Source of the DNA: Pomphorhynchus laevis
Lineage: Eukaryota; Acanthocephala; Palaeacanthocephala; Echinorhynchida; Pomphorhynchidae
Reading direction: 5' to 3'
Assembly (NCBI GenBank): GCA_012934845.2
Contig: WNNJ02002453.1
Location: 1-64,000, forward strand
DNA length: 64,000 nt
Shown: piece by piece, positions 42,101-54,117 of the stretch
Layout: the number at the start of each line of letters is the position of its first letter
Numbering within the stretch: the stretch's first letter is position 1
Position numbers and translations under genes: made by a program
Notes under the pieces: generated by a model
Databases searched by the model: none
What the model saw: the letters and a program-made list of their open reading frames with translations, nothing else
Told to the model about the DNA's origin: nothing

Positions 42101-43470
42101 TCCTTGCTTTTCACTGTATATAAAGTGCTGGAACACATCATCTACGATCTAATCCGCTTGTTACGTGAACGCTGAACGCGTGAGTCAGTTTGGCTTCCGC
42201 ATAGGGCGTAGCTGTATTGATCATATTTTTGCGTTGCAGATAAGTTCTGCAACGTAACAAGTCGGAAGTCATAGCACTTCCAACTGTCGTAACATGTAGG
42301 AAGTTGGAACTTGACATGAGTTCCGACTTTTTACAGTTTTAGTATTCTTGGATTTTAAGACAGCATTTGATATGGTGGGCCGAATAAGCATATGTATTTA
42401 CTGTCATTTTGTGTATGGTCAGACGTATGCGCTTGTCTGTTAAAGAAATCAGGTAAGTGAGGAGTTAGAAGTTTCCTGCGGTGTAAGACAAGTCAGTGTT
42501 CTTAGGCCTATGCTATTATACGTCGTAATTGACAAAATCTTAAATATTGCCCTCTCACGTGATAATGATGGTGATCCCATTGAAGATAGCGAAATCAGTG
42601 TGTCTGACTTGACATATGCAGATGATATCGTCATGCATGCTGAGAATTTTAAGCGAATTGAAAGCATGATTGTGCGTGTTGTGAGAGTTGCCTCACCGTT
42701 TTGCCTCATTGAATCCTTCGAAATGTAAGATTATGTTCGCAAATTGTATTGAGCAGCGAATTTACCTGGATGGTTCTGCCTTGTAGCGCACATATCTGTT
42801 GAATTATCTCGAATGTGATGTAACAATGATTGAAGATTTCGAAGAGAATATAAAATTGAAAATTATCAACGCAAATACATCATTTGCAGGTCGCTCTAAA
42901 TTGTGGAAAAGTAGAGATACCTGCGTAACCACAAGGCTAGAGTGTATTCTACGATGATTAGGCAAATACTACTTTATGAATTTGAAACATGACTAGACAA
43001 AATTAAACTTCTAGATAGGGTAATTACTTTTGTCAATCAGTGCCTTAGACTCATAATTAAAATTCGGTTCATAGATGAGATTAGCAATGCTGAAGTAAGT
43101 TGACAATGTAAGGTGCGAGACCTAGAAAGCATTATGGAAATGTGACGCTGGAAATATATGGGACATGCCCTACGAAGGGATGCTGAAAGATTGCCGAATG
43201 CAATCTTTAATGATACAAGATTAATGGCATATTAATGTTTAACGGCACATCCTTTTTCTGTATGGAAGCGCACAAAAGGTGGTGTTAGAAAGACGTTCCG
43301 ACGAGCATTGGAGATCCAGGATCGGCCTAAGATTTACAAGAGACGACTATTGGTTGGATTAAATACAGAAAAGAATGAATAACAATACTGAAAGGGATGG
43401 CTTAGCACCGATTAAAGTGGAGAAACCTAAGCACGATAGTTAGATTAAGTAACTAACTTTTTATTTTTCT
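42101..43470 (+). pseudogene. LINE E (RTE-like) RT, heavily decayed
   Basis: Pieces on the + strand: VLEHIIYDLIR, VSQFGFR-GRSCIDHIFALQ (finger motif), VFLDFKTAFDMV (motif A), CGVRQVSVLRPMLLYVVIDKI (motif B, decayed), VSDLTYADDIVMHAEN (motif C intact). The C-terminal region follows, with TRLECILR and W-KYMGHALRRDAERLPNAIF, then RTKGGVRKTFRRALE. The closing GH-x-LRRD...G-x-R...W/FRR pattern is typical of RTE/BovB-like and related LINEs. Many stops; inactive. Confidence 0.75.
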
Positions 43471-43544
43471 CGTACTTGTCTTTTTTATTTGTTGTGGCTT
43501 TCGACCATTTATGGTATGTAATTTTTAATAATATATATTATATC

Positions 43545-44480
43545 ATTAAATAGGTGCTGATTATCATTTGATGGATTCTTTAATTATATCGTTAATTTTG
43601 CTAGATCACATAATGTGATTTCGCAACGGAAAGCAGCTACGATATAATTCCTTTAACCCTATACACCTTGATTCAAAACATGTCAGATTTTAACCTGACA
43701 TATTGATATTGTAGAAATTCTTCAGTATATGAAATCTTCAATGCAATGAATTTCTGAATCCGAATTTTTCTGATATGAATTCAAAGCATTCTTTATATTT
43801 ATCACTGATGTGATCAAAAGACCATTGAATCGGTGTTGTTGATTCTTTGATGCATTCTTTCATTTAGTTTACCAATTTTGCTAGATCACACAATGTGATT
43901 TCGCAACAGAAACCGGCTACGGTTTCATTCCTTTATTACTTCCAATTCCAAACGCTTTGATTAACAACATGCCAGATTTTAGCCTGACCTTTTTGTATTG
44001 TTACATCCGTCACCTCCGTGCAACGGTACACCCGGACTCATCATAAGGCGGTATACTGCTGTAGTTTCCTTTTGAACCTATTTGCACTTTCATATTCGAA
44101 CCAAAGTTCTTTCGATCATTAGGTATATGCTTTACCGACTAGGCTGACCATCCAGTATAGTTAGAAATTCTTCAGTGTATGAACCCTTTAATGTAATGAA
44201 TTTATGAAACCGTATTTTCCGAGATGCATTTTAAACATTCTTTAAATTTGTTACTGGTGGGATCAGGTAGATCATAAAATTGATGATGGTGATCTTTTGA
44301 TGGATTCTTTCATTTATTTTGTCAATTTTGCTAGATCACACAAAGTGATTTAGCAACAGAAACCAGCTACGTTATTATTTCTTCATTACTTCCAACTCCA
44401 TGCACCTTGACTCACAACATGGCAGATGATAGCCTGACATTTTGGTATTGTTTCGTCCGCTATTGCCGTGCAATGGTACA
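43545..44480. repeat. degenerate tandem SINE-like repeat, three units
   Basis: GCTAGATCACAYAATGTGATTT is found near 43600, 43880 and 44330, each followed by a GCAACRGAAA-C-GCTACG block and CCAGATTTTAGCCTGAC. The middle and last units also contain a GTGCAACGGTACACCCGGAC segment. The middle one alone has a tRNA-like module (minus strand, GGTCAGCCTAGTCGGTAAAG with TTTGGTTCGAATATG). The same family is duplicated at 47275-47906. Confidence 0.72.
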
Positions 44481-44555
44481 CCCGGACTCATGCAGTGAGT
44501 CTGATACTCACTGCATAATATACTCTGCGATCAAAATAATTATATTATAATTATT

Positions 44556-46083
44556 ACAAGTCACTGTTCTTTAATGGATAAAAAGGGTATAAAGGTTGAA
44601 TCAGATAATAAAACTATACCTATATTACAATTGGAATCCAAAATTACATAAAAATCCAATAAAACCTAGGTTCATATGTAGTGCGTTTAAATGTACATTA
44701 AAACCACTTTCTGTCTATATGAATAAAATACTTAAAGTAATTAAAGCACACTTTAAAAAATATTGCAAGGTAATCGAAATTAATACTGGTATAAAACACT
44801 ATTTCAGTATTAATTCTACAAAAGAATTTTTAGAACAGACAAAAGGAATAAATTTTCAAAATATAAATACATACGATTTTAGTACGCTTTATACAAATCT
44901 AGATTTAGTAGATATTGAAGAAGCGTTAGTAAAATTAATTAATCTTATATTCGGAAAAAGATATACATATATATGTTATAATAACTATAAGGCATATGTA
45001 ACAAAAATTAAATCATCAAATAAATATAAATATATGGATAAAATTGAATTAATAGAATCCTTAAATATTTTGATAAATCAAAATTATTTAAAAGTAGGGA
45101 CATCTATATTTAGACAAGTAAAAGGTGTTCCAATGGGTGGTAATAGTAGCCCAATTATAGCTGACTTGTTTTTAAGCTTTATAGAATATGAATTTGTTCA
45201 TAACTGTGTAAAAACTAAATCTAAACAATATAAATATATGAAATATATGTTTCGATACATTGATGATATATGTGTATTTAATTCTAATAATTTTTATTCA
45301 ATTAGTGAACAAATTTATCCAGAAAGCCTTATTCTTAACAAAACCAATATTAATGATAAAGAAGGTGTATATCTAGATATGAACATTAAATTAACATTAA
45401 CTAAAACTACTTTTAATTTATATCGTAAAGATGACATATTTAAATTTACAAGAAACATATTTTTGCATGAGCATTCATGCATACCATATAATATAAAATA
45501 TAATACATTAAATAATGAAATTTTAAGAATTGCAACAATATGTAATGATATTGGCTTTCTCCAAAATCATTTAAATAATTTAATAGATACATATTTTAAA
45601 CTAGGTTACTATAAATATAAAATCAAACAGAAAATAGTAAAATATATAAATCAACACAATAATATAAAGAATAAATTTAAACTCTTAAGTGGCAAATTTT
45701 TATGGATGGATAATAAATAATATACTTTGTATTAGAATAAGATACTAGATAGTTTTATCAGAGGAAATACATCATTAGCATGTATTTGGCCCCGCTGCTA
45801 TGTTGGGTAGAGGAGTTAGGGACCGAAACCTGATAACATAGCAGTTCCTCCTGATGACCTCTAATTCTTATTCTGAAACAACGTCTGTTATTTATTAGTC
45901 AATTCATAAAAATGACGTTTATTTTAAATTTCAATTTTTTATTTTAACTTGATTTAAATAATAAAAAATCTTAAAGCAATTATTAATTTTATTATTTAAT
46001 TATTAAATTTTGATTTAGCATTATTATGTTTTGTTTATTTTATAATTATATTAAATACGTAGACTCAGTTAACTGATTTGATT
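44556..46083 (+). mobile_element. Naiad copy 2, 5'-truncated
   Basis: Plus-strand copy starting inside the RT (ACAAGTCACTGTTCT, equivalent to about 8646 of the main copy) and continuing through the stop, stem-loop region and one full pseudo-LTR to GTAGACTCAGTTAACTGAT. Nucleotide identity to the main copy is very high. A single pseudo-LTR and 5' truncation fit incomplete target-primed reverse transcription. Confidence 0.92.
44596..45720 (+). CDS. Naiad RT, C-terminal two thirds, uninterrupted
   Basis: Open from NWNPKLHKNPIKPRF to the natural stop. It contains YDFSTLYTNLD (motif A), FRQVKGVPMGGNSSPIIADL (motif B, with AGA where the main copy has TGA), FRYIDDICVF (motif C) and LDMNIKLTL. Only about ten residues differ from the main copy across 370. 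The first codons up to LYLYY are out of frame: one extra base near 44627 separates them from the element's own frame. Without the N-terminal part this fragment should not be active, but its low decay suggests recent family activity. Confidence 0.9.
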   Translation: MNQIIKLYLYYNWNPKLHKNPIKPRFICSAFKCTLKPLSVYMNKILKVIKAHFKKYCKVIEINTGIKHYFSINSTKEFLEQTKGINFQNINTYDFSTLYTNLDLVDIEEALVKLINLIFGKRYTYICYNNYKAYVTKIKSSNKYKYMDKIELIESLNILINQNYLKVGTSIFRQVKGVPMGGNSSPIIADLFLSFIEYEFVHNCVKTKSKQYKYMKYMFRYIDDICVFNSNNFYSISEQIYPESLILNKTNINDKEGVYLDMNIKLTLTKTTFNLYRKDDIFKFTRNIFLHEHSCIPYNIKYNTLNNEILRIATICNDIGFLQNHLNNLIDTYFKLGYYKYKIKQKIVKYINQHNNIKNKFKLLSGKFLWMDNK

Positions 46084-46424
46084 TATTAATATTCAAAATA
46101 AAAAAAATATTTTGATTTTCTATTTCAGAACGGAAAGAAGGTTAAAATCGTTAATATTACTGTTATTATTGTTTTTATAGCTCTTTTTACTGTTTTCAGG
46201 TCAAAACTTTTGAAATGTGTTCTTCTAAATTGATAATTGAAATATGATAAATTAGAAAATAGAACCAAGTGCAGAACATTTTTACAAAATCAAAGCACAT
46301 CTGCGGAATATCTATATTAGTTGCTAACTAGTTATTCATCAATCACGCTAAATGACAAAATATACGAAAACAAAATATCCGAAAACAATAGCCTCCTTTA
46401 TTCGATTACAATTATGTTACTCAC
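46084..46424. other. AT-rich spacer
   Basis: No gene or known repeat; would be intronic if the exon at 46425-47117 is spliced at its GTGAGT donor. Confidence 0.5.
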
Positions 46425-47117
46425 GGCGATCAGCAGTCGCCTCACTTGATTTAATTCGATGGTGATGCTGGTGACGGTGGTGATTGCTTTGGTGTTTGTC
46501 GGTTGCTGCAGCCACGGGTTCGTCGCTGCGTTTCGACGTTGCCAAATCGTCAATTTTATGATCCAGCTTATCTTTTAAAACTTTCTTTTCTTCTTTCACT
46601 AAATGCGATGATGTACTATCGCTATTGCCTTTTCGAGCTGACTTACGATCACAGTAAGTTATGGTAAGTCGATCACTTAAATCGGAAGTCGATTTATTAC
46701 GAGGAGTTATTGGAGTACTTGTACAAATAGCAGTTGACGCAGGCGCTGTTGACATTTCTGATGAGCCTTGTGTTGGAGACATTTCTTTAATATCACTTAC
46801 ATCAATTTCCTCCTTGACGAATTCTGAAATTATGTAGCACGATTTTCCTGACTCCACAGAATCAGAAAAGCTTGTGTACAATTTATTTTGATCTTTCGAG
46901 CAAACACGCTTACTCGTTTTTCCGTAGTCATGATAATGCAAATGTAATTCACGGCAATGGTCGGAAATCTCACGCTGCTGAGTATTTTCATAACATCTGT
47001 TATCGCAATGTCGACTCGCAAACGCTTGTGCACCTATTGCTCTTGGTCCGAGACGACTCTTAATCGACTTTCTTCTTAATCTACCAATTCCAAATAGCTT
47101 TTCATGACGACGCATAA
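46425..47117 (-). CDS. long basic/Ser-rich exon, SAM gene candidate
   Basis: The acceptor AAATTGCAG ends at 47118 and the donor GCC|GTGAGT follows 46425; phase 1 in, phase 1 out. About 230 codons with GC content well above the flanks. It begins MRRHEKLFGIGRLRRKSIKS then RLGPRA, resembling the S-[VI]-x-x-RLG element that follows the SAM domain in C19orf47-family proteins. The remainder is low complexity: Ser/Thr-rich (STAPASTAICTSTPITPRN), acidic-basic patches and a His-rich end (HQSNHHRHQHHHRIK). No membrane segment. If not spliced, the frame ends six bases later at TAA. It is probably part of the same gene as 49883-50085, and its phase also fits the exon at 14779-14981. Confidence 0.6.
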
Positions 47118-47274
47118 CTGCAATTTATAAACATACATTAAAAAATGTTAAAAAATCTTATATTTATATTATATCTTATTATATATAAAATATAAGATAT
47201 TAAATCATACAGACGTATGTAGATATTATTTTTCTAAGATTTTTATATTCCATAAAATAAATAATAATCAAATA

Positions 47275-47906
47275 TTTGACCCAGTACAGATTTTTTAAAT
47301 TAGCATTTCACATTTGATATATTAGCCATAAATCATGAATGTAACCGGCTACGGTTTCATTCCTTTTTTACTTTCAACTTCATACATCTTGACTCACAAT
47401 ATGCCAGATTTTAGCCTGATATATTGGTATTGTTTCATCCGCTACTGCCGCGCGATGATACATCCGAACTCATCAGAAGGTTGTGTACCGCTGTAGTTTC
47501 CTTTTGAACCTATTTACACTTTTATATTCGAACCTAGTTATTTCGATCATTAGGTCTATGCATTACCGAATTGGCTGATCATCCAGTATATTTGACCCAG
47601 TACAGATTTTTTAAATTAGCATTTCACATTTGATATATTAGCCATAAATCATGAATGTAACCGGCTACGGTTTCATTCCTTTTTTACTTTCAACTTCATA
47701 CATCTTGACTCACAATATGCCAGATTTTAGCCTGATATATTGGTATTGTTTCATCCGCTACTGCCGCGCGATGATACATCCGAACTCATCAGAAGGTTGT
47801 GTACCGCTGTAGTTTCCTTTTGAACCTATTTACACTTTTATATTCGAACCTAGTTATTTCGATCATTAGGTCTATGCATTACCGAATTGGCTGATCATCC
47901 AGTATA
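47275..47906. repeat. exact 316-bp tandem duplication of a SINE-like repeat
   Basis: TTTGACCCAGTACAGATTTT starts at 47275 and 47591, with a third start at 47907 that soon diverges. The two full units are essentially identical. Each holds AACCGGCTACGGTTTCATTC, CCAGATTTTAGCCTGA and a tRNA-like module (minus strand, TCAGCCAATTCGGTAATGC and TAGGTTCGAATATA), the same family as 43545-44480. The near identity means a very recent local duplication. Confidence 0.9.
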
Positions 47907-47907
47907 T

Positions 47908-48202
47908 TTGACCCAGTAAAGATTTTTTTAATTAGCATTTCACATTTGACATATTAGCAATAAATCATATATTATTCTACATTATTTTAGTATTTATTTT
48001 AAAAGATTTAAAATAAATAATAAATATTAATTAAAAATAAAAATATTAATAAAAAATAGCATTTTATATTTTACAATTTATTTGATACCAAATATCGATA
48101 TACTTTTAGATTAAAATAAATAAAATTCGTTAACTTGATTTATTAAATATAATTTATTAAAAACGATATATAAAGGTAGAATATCTGAAGAAACGCAAGC
48201 AC
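47908..48202. other. AT-rich, nothing recognised
   Basis: Intronic if the SAM gene model is right. Confidence 0.5.
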
Positions 48203-48283
48203 CTTCCTGACTTTTCGTACATTCAGTGGCAACAATCGAATCGGTTGCAGTATATTTTCGTTTTGCAGCGCATGTGATTAAAT
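48203..48283 (-). CDS. possible small exon of the SAM gene
   Basis: GC-richer 81-bp patch, open in the frame LITCAAKRKYTATDS...KSQE, between a TTTTGTGTAG acceptor and a weak GAAG|GTGCTT donor. Its exit phase (1) matches the exon at 46425-47117. The AKR-K/R...T block followed by RRHEKLF and SIKSRLG resembles the order AKRRR...RKIL...SVFDRLG of C19orf47. Its entry phase (1) does not match the phase-0 exit of the SAM exon, so another exon is missing or the call is wrong. Confidence 0.3.
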
Positions 48284-49882
48284 CTACACAAAATGCTTTA
48301 AATTTTGCAATTAATAAAAATTATGCGCTTACATGAATCGTCAGGCTCCTTATTGATTGGTTCTGTCTAAACAATAGATGTATTTACAGTAAATTTGTAA
48401 TTTATCAGTTTAATTATTTATTATATATCTGATTACCTTAGGAAATTACTGGAGATGATAGCAGACGCTAATGAAATTTTGTGAATTTTGGGAAATAAAA
48501 CACTATTTAACTTTAAAATTAAATTGAAATTATTAAATTATTAATTAAATTCAAATTACAAATAGTAAAGGCTGTGAGATGTGAAACATCTGAAAGAATA
48601 GACTGTGAAGGTTATAAGGAATATTCAACTTGAACTTTACATAAACAATAGTTTATTTAGATAAGAAAATCAACTGTTTTCTTATCATTGATGTATTTAA
48701 AAAAATTAAGGTACTAGCGACTTGAACCTCGCGATATTATTTTGATTCAATATTTAGATATTAAATCTAAATATTTATTTAGATATGAATGTAAGAGCTA
48801 TCGAAATATTGTGTGAATATTTTAAATAAAACACTATTTTCACTCTTTTCTTCATTCATATAATTTTGCAAAACTATAACAACAGAAAGAATAATTAAAA
48901 ATTGTATTTCTAATTTAGAGTAAATTGTATTTACAAAAAAAACATTAAAACAATATAAATCATAAAAATTGATGTTTTCAGTTATCGACAATCGTCCTTT
49001 TTTATAAAAAATCAAATTTCAAATTATAAATTTTAATTCCAAATGTCGACTTTTTAAATGCATAAATTAAATGTTATTAAGTTAAAAAATTAATTTATAA
49101 TTTAAATATAATTTATTATATTAAATTATAATTTATTAAATAATAATAAAATTTCAAGTCATAAATTTTAAATTAAAAAACTATTCTAATTAAAAGCATG
49201 TTGCACATTTTCATATTCTACAAATATTATTGCTAACTGATATTAAGACATGATAAAAATCGAAATAAAATAATGATAACCGTATCTCTGACGCAGACGA
49301 TTTCAAGTCAAATTTAAAGAATGCTAATAGCAATCGTTGATAATAGCCGTCATTGATAAGTTCAAATTTTAAAATGCACATTAAGCCGTCAAGCAAAACA
49401 TTAATAGACGAAATGAGATTTTTATAGTAAAATTTACATTCGAAACTACATGAGCATTTAATTCGAAATAAAAAAAATTATTACAAACAAATAGCGAGCC
49501 TTATGAATTCAATTAATTGTACTTGTGCGCTTCCATATATTTTAAATAAAGTGGAAATAAAGTTCTAAATCAAAGGATATTGCAATTGGGGCCAAGCCAA
49601 AAACAAATTTAATTAGAAGTGAATTGAAATGTACAAATTAAAAATTACAGCAAAAAAGAAGTCGAAAACAGAAAGTCAACTTCAACAAGGTTTTTATATT
49701 TTTATTTTCAACAGTAATTCAAAATTACTCAATTAAAAAGATAAGTTAAAATTATTAATTTATTAAATTAATAAATTACTTAATTAAATTACTTATCTTA
49801 TTAAAAAGATAAGTTTAAGTGCTTTATATTGACAATTATATTGTAATGAAAAATAAAAAGTAATGAAAACATAAAAGATTAC
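48284..49882. other. no supported gene
   Basis: AT-rich. A 61-codon minus frame at 49211-49396 is the only moderately non-random stretch, with no family match. Likely an intron of the SAM gene. Confidence 0.5.
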
Positions 49883-50085
49883 CAGATCGCATTTATGATC
49901 AAGGTATTTTAGAATGGCTAGTACATCACCCATTACAGTAATACCCATTGATTTCAGTGATGCTTCGCTCAATTCTGATACAACATCGAATGTCATTCGA
50001 TTGTCAATGAACAACAAGGCGTAGTCAATTGCATGTACAAAATTTATGCCGGCATTTTCAAAGAACTTTATCCATTGCTTGATTT
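49883..50085 (-). CDS. SAM domain exon, C19orf47-like
   Basis: Between a TTTTTAAAG acceptor and a CTG|GTAATC donor; phase 1 in (G|AA), phase 0 out. It encodes one SAM domain: IKQWIKFFENAGI, then HAIDYALLFIDNRMTFDVVS, then LSEASLKSMGITVMGDVLAI and LKYLDHK. The order and residues match the SAM of the C19orf47 family (W-I-x-FF-x-x-AGI, A-x-x-YA-x-x-F-x-DNRI, LGVTVVGDIIAILKH). SAM domains mediate self-association or protein pairing, here probably nuclear. The codons after the donor (VIFYVFITFYF) are translated intron. Confidence 0.82.
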
Positions 50086-50450
50086 CTTTAAAAACATGAA
50101 ACAAAAATGATATATTACATTTACAACTACCAAAGTTCCGTAAGTTTATAATATAAAAATATTATATTTATTAATATAATAAAAGCATAATAATATTAAT
50201 ACAAGCATTTATAATAAATATAAAAATGATGATATAATTTATTTAATAATGATGATGTAAATGTAAATGATATAAATAAAAATTCTAAATCAAAATATTT
50301 ATCTATGAAATTAAAATATTTATTTATGAAATCAAATAATAAATATCAATAAATAATTAAATTAATTATTATTTAGTATAAAATAAATAATAAGTTTTCA
50401 TTAAAAATTAAGAATCAAATTGATTCGAATTTATAGTTTATATACTTTTC
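50086..50450. other. intron, nothing recognised
   Basis: Very AT-rich, between the SAM exon acceptor and the inverted-repeat arm. Confidence 0.6.
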
Positions 50451-51028
50451 TTAAATTTCAAATTCTTATCGACTATGACTTTAACGACATATTTTACAAC
50501 TTTAGACTAGCTATTAAGAAAATAAATACTGCATTACTACTTTTTTTTTGAAATTTGGATTTTAAAATTTGAAAATTACACGCTACAAAAATTAATTCGT
50601 TATAATGCACATCATATTATTAAATAAATCGCGTAGGATTGATTTCAGAGTAAATTTAATCATGTTTCGTTTTCCCGAAAATCAAAAAATAATTTTGTAA
50701 ATTTTCGCCAATGCAATTGGCCTCTTTAGACAGAATTTGTAAAAAAATCAAAATGCTTTGTCTGAAAGGCCAATTGCATTGGTGAAAATTTACAAATAAA
50801 ATTATTTTTTGATTCTTTAGGGTAAAGCTAAGACAGTTAAATAAATGTTGACAATTTTACTGGACAAATTTTACGTTTTAATTGATGCAATTTGTGAATT
50901 ATTGACATTATAAGTTAAAGAAAATTTACAAAGAAGTATTGTTTAACAATTGTTAAAGTCATACAATAACCGTTTGCTGAATGCAACACTATTTATTGAA
51001 ATAGATTGAACATTTTTCTAATATTTTT
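50451..51028 (+). repeat. inverted-repeat arm 1 (partner 63424-64000)
   Basis: About 578 bp that recurs in reverse complement at the right end of the window with only scattered substitutions (for example CGACTATGAC versus CGACCATGAC, ACATATTTT versus ACACATTTT). Divergence begins right after CTAATATTTT at 51028. The other end coincides with the window edge, so the partner may be longer. Contains a palindromic MITE. Confidence 0.95.
50680..50814. mobile_element. palindromic MITE inside arm 1
   Basis: AATCAAAAAATAATTTT at the left pairs with AAAATTATTTTTTGATT at the right; inner GCCAATGCAATTGGCC and GGCCAATTGCATTGG also pair, leaving a small centre with AGACA/TGTCT. The outermost bases (CCCGAAAATC and GATTCTTTAGGG) may extend the terminal repeat. 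No coding potential. Confidence 0.82.
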
Positions 51029-53071
51029 AACTATACATGTGAAGTTTATGCATCAATCCAAATATGTGAGTTTTTATTTTGACTGGAAAATGCTGCATTG
51101 GCCCAAGTTACAGAAAATAATTTAATTTCTTGGAAATTAATTACTAAATAACCGATTTTAAACAGATCTACGTATCTGTAATATTAATCCACGTAACAAA
51201 ATAATTAGAACGCCGTGAAGTTTTGACGTCTAAAGGAAATATACTCAATAAAATGTTACAACGACATCTATGAAAATTGATTCGTCTTTTGATTTTATCT
51301 TTATAGATTGTAACTTTATAGAGTAAATGTTTTAATTTGAATTTAAATGACATTTAGGCGATTTGCAAAAAATAGTTCCTTTTAACACTGTATTCTTGCT
51401 GCGAAATTTCGCATTCAGGTTTTATAACTCCAACTGTTCTGGTTGTTAATACAATTAGCAATTAATATCAGCGTATAAAGTAAAATGATAAAATGAAAAT
51501 TCAAGGAAAAAGCAATGATTTTTAAGAAATAAAGCTACGTTAGTATTAGGCATTGTTGAACCAACAATGCACCAGTAGATCATAACTTAACGAGCACAAT
51601 TGAAAAAAATCTAAATTGTAAAAAAGATCAACATAATAACTAAAACTAAATAATAGCTAAAACTATCCTCAAAATTAATAAAGTGGAAAGAAAAGAGGAC
51701 ATTTTAATCCTCTTTTACAATTGAAATAATTGTCAGCTTTAGTAATAACTGAATTATAGAAAATCAATCTCATCTATCATTATATATGATAATATATTAT
51801 GATTATAATATTTCATATTATAATATTATAGAACATATTATATATTTTATTATATATTTATTTTTTTGTTTTCTTTATAAAGAAATTTCCATAAAATTCT
51901 ATGAGGAAATTATTTTTCTGCTCGATCGAGCAAACTACTTTAAAAAGGTGCGTTATTTTACTTCGCCTTAATAAATACGTACCATTTTATATCTTAATTG
52001 ATATAATAACTTTATCGACTTCATTTTATGAAAACGATAAAATGTGTTTGCATTTTCGTGTCTACATTATTGTTAATGCATTGTCGATATTTAGCTGATA
52101 GAACGAATAAAACGAATACATCAAAATTATTATTGTTTCAAAATTTATGTTTTAAAAAACATAAAACATACCGTACATGTTATACTCCTGTATAAAATAA
52201 ATTCACTACACAAACATTTACGTTTCGCTGAGAAATTCATATTTTTAAATACAAGACACCTAGATTTTTACGAACAGAAAACAAGTTATTGCACACTTAC
52301 ATTACGATTCAGTGACAATTCGAAACATTTCTAATTAGCCTAAAGCATCGAAAGTTTTCGCATAAACTAATCTTATGAATAATACTCTTGAATTCACGTG
52401 AGTTTCTACTATTTTCTTAATATTTCTACATTTAAATTCAAGATGTCTGCACAATTTGTAGTTATGCAAAAAAACTATAGGCCTATTTGCACAAGTCTTT
52501 ACAACGCAACAGAATTCTTGGCAATCTTAATGCGGATTAGTAATTAACGCTTCGAACCCTAACAAAAAATTTACTGAGCAAATCGTTATAACAACTTTAA
52601 GATTTTCAATTTGTTACAAAATATTAAAAAGAAGGTGTTCAAGATGCTATTTCAAAGAGACAATTTTAAGTTGGTTTAAGTTAGTTCGAAAATATCAACT
52701 TCTAATTTGTAATATATAATATGTATACTCTCAGAAATCTGATGAAAAGCTGCCTGATGTAGTAGCTAGAAGCTAAAAAATATTTTCAATACAAATTCGA
52801 TCTTAATTTGGCAGCTGTATTTTTCTATTCTTTAAAAATTTAGTTGGTGTAGGCGCCCAGTAAAATTGAAACAAATAAGTAAACGAGCACGATTAGAATT
52901 TATTGAACTTAAACAGTAGGGTCCAGACTTAAAGAGTACTAAGAGATACTTCACACCATATTGCATAATAAGGGTAACTTATTTCAAAGCAATTACAACC
53001 TTCAAGTCAAGAAAAAATCACGAGCAATGGGTTTCCATTATCCAGTTATTTTATTCTGACCATTTATTTAT
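51029..53071. other. no gene supported
   Basis: AT-rich, with several 60-odd-codon frames that look random (51168-51353, 51786-51971, 51901-52098). In the SAM gene model this is intron. Confidence 0.55.
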
Positions 53072-53430
53072 TAAGTGAACAAATTTATCCAGGTAGCCTC
53101 ATTCTTAATAAAACCAATATTAATGATAAAGAAGGTGTATATCTAGATATGAACATTAAATTAACATTAACTAAAACTACTATTAATTTATATCGTAAAG
53201 ATGACATATTTAAATTTACAAGAAACATATTTTTGCATGAGCATTCATGCATACCATATAATATAAAATATAATACATTAAATAATGAAATTTTAAGAAT
53301 TGCAACAATATGTAATGATATTGGCTTTCTTAAAAATCATTTAAATAATTTAATAGATACATATTTTAAACTAGGTTACTATAAAAATAACATCAAGCAA
53401 AAAATAGCTAAATCTATTAAATAAAATTAA
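53072..53430 (+). pseudogene. Naiad RT C-terminal fragment
   Basis: Begins at the ISEQIYP equivalent (TTAGTGAACAAATTTATCC) and is open from about 53149: MNIKLTLTKTTINLYRKDD, FTRNIFLHEHSCIPYN, NNEILRIATICNDIGFL, and ends NNIKQKIAKSIK. About 110 codons, nearly identical to the main copy. It then joins pseudo-LTR sequence directly (53440 onward), an internal deletion. Confidence 0.9.
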
Positions 53431-53439
53431 ATTTAAATT

Positions 53440-53950
53440 ATTTTATTTTTATTTATCTTTATTGTCTAATGATACGTTCGCTATGCTCTTTAATTATTCA
53501 GGGCGTTTTAACATTGACAGGAATAGAAAAAGAAAATTATTGTTCACAAATTTTCGACTATTGCAATAGTCCTTTTTTTCAAGTGTTATTATTGAACATA
53601 TACTAGGTTACTATAAAACCATCAAACAATGCCATCATTGTAATAATACCAACATTTATATATGGGTTACTATAATACCATCAAAAATACCATCAAACAG
53701 AATAATATTAAAAATAAATTTAAACTCTAAAACGGAAAATTTTTATGGTATTAGAATAAAATACACTAAATAATCAAATTTCATCACAGAAAATACATCA
53801 TTAGCATGTATTTGGTATCGCTGTTATGATGGCTAGAGGAATAGGGGCCGAAACATGATAACATGGCAGATCATGCTGATGAATTAAAAATATGGCTAGA
53901 AATATAACAGCGCAGTGCCTACTGGTGACCTCTAATAATTTTATTATTTA
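53440..53950 (+). repeat. rearranged Naiad 3' region with partial MITE
   Basis: Pseudo-LTR interior (TTATCTTTATTGTCTAATGA) plus the left half of the foldback MITE (53499-53600). Then come decayed pieces of the RT end (AGGTTACTATAA, repeated), the Naiad 3' UTR (ACATCATTAGCATGTATTTG) and GGGGCCGAAACATGATAACA, the degraded stem-loop region. A composite of at least two Naiad fragments. Confidence 0.72.
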
Positions 53951-54117
53951 AAATGTCGTACATATTCAATTTTCGTAAATATTTAATAATTTTTCGTATC
54001 TAATATTCGTAAATATTTAATATATTTAATATTTTTATTTAATATTTATAATCCTTTATTTATTTAATATTTTATTATTTACTATTTTATATTTTCTAAA
54101 TTTAATATTTCGGAATG
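53951..54117. other. AT-rich spacer
   Basis: Simple sequence dominated by TATTTAATATTT-like runs. Confidence 0.5.

Noticed and set aside
46417-46424. TAA after the long basic exon as the true protein end
   Set aside because: The stop lies inside a near-perfect splice donor (GTGAGT). I prefer a splice there, but without transcripts a terminal exon cannot be excluded, so the stop is only provisionally set aside.
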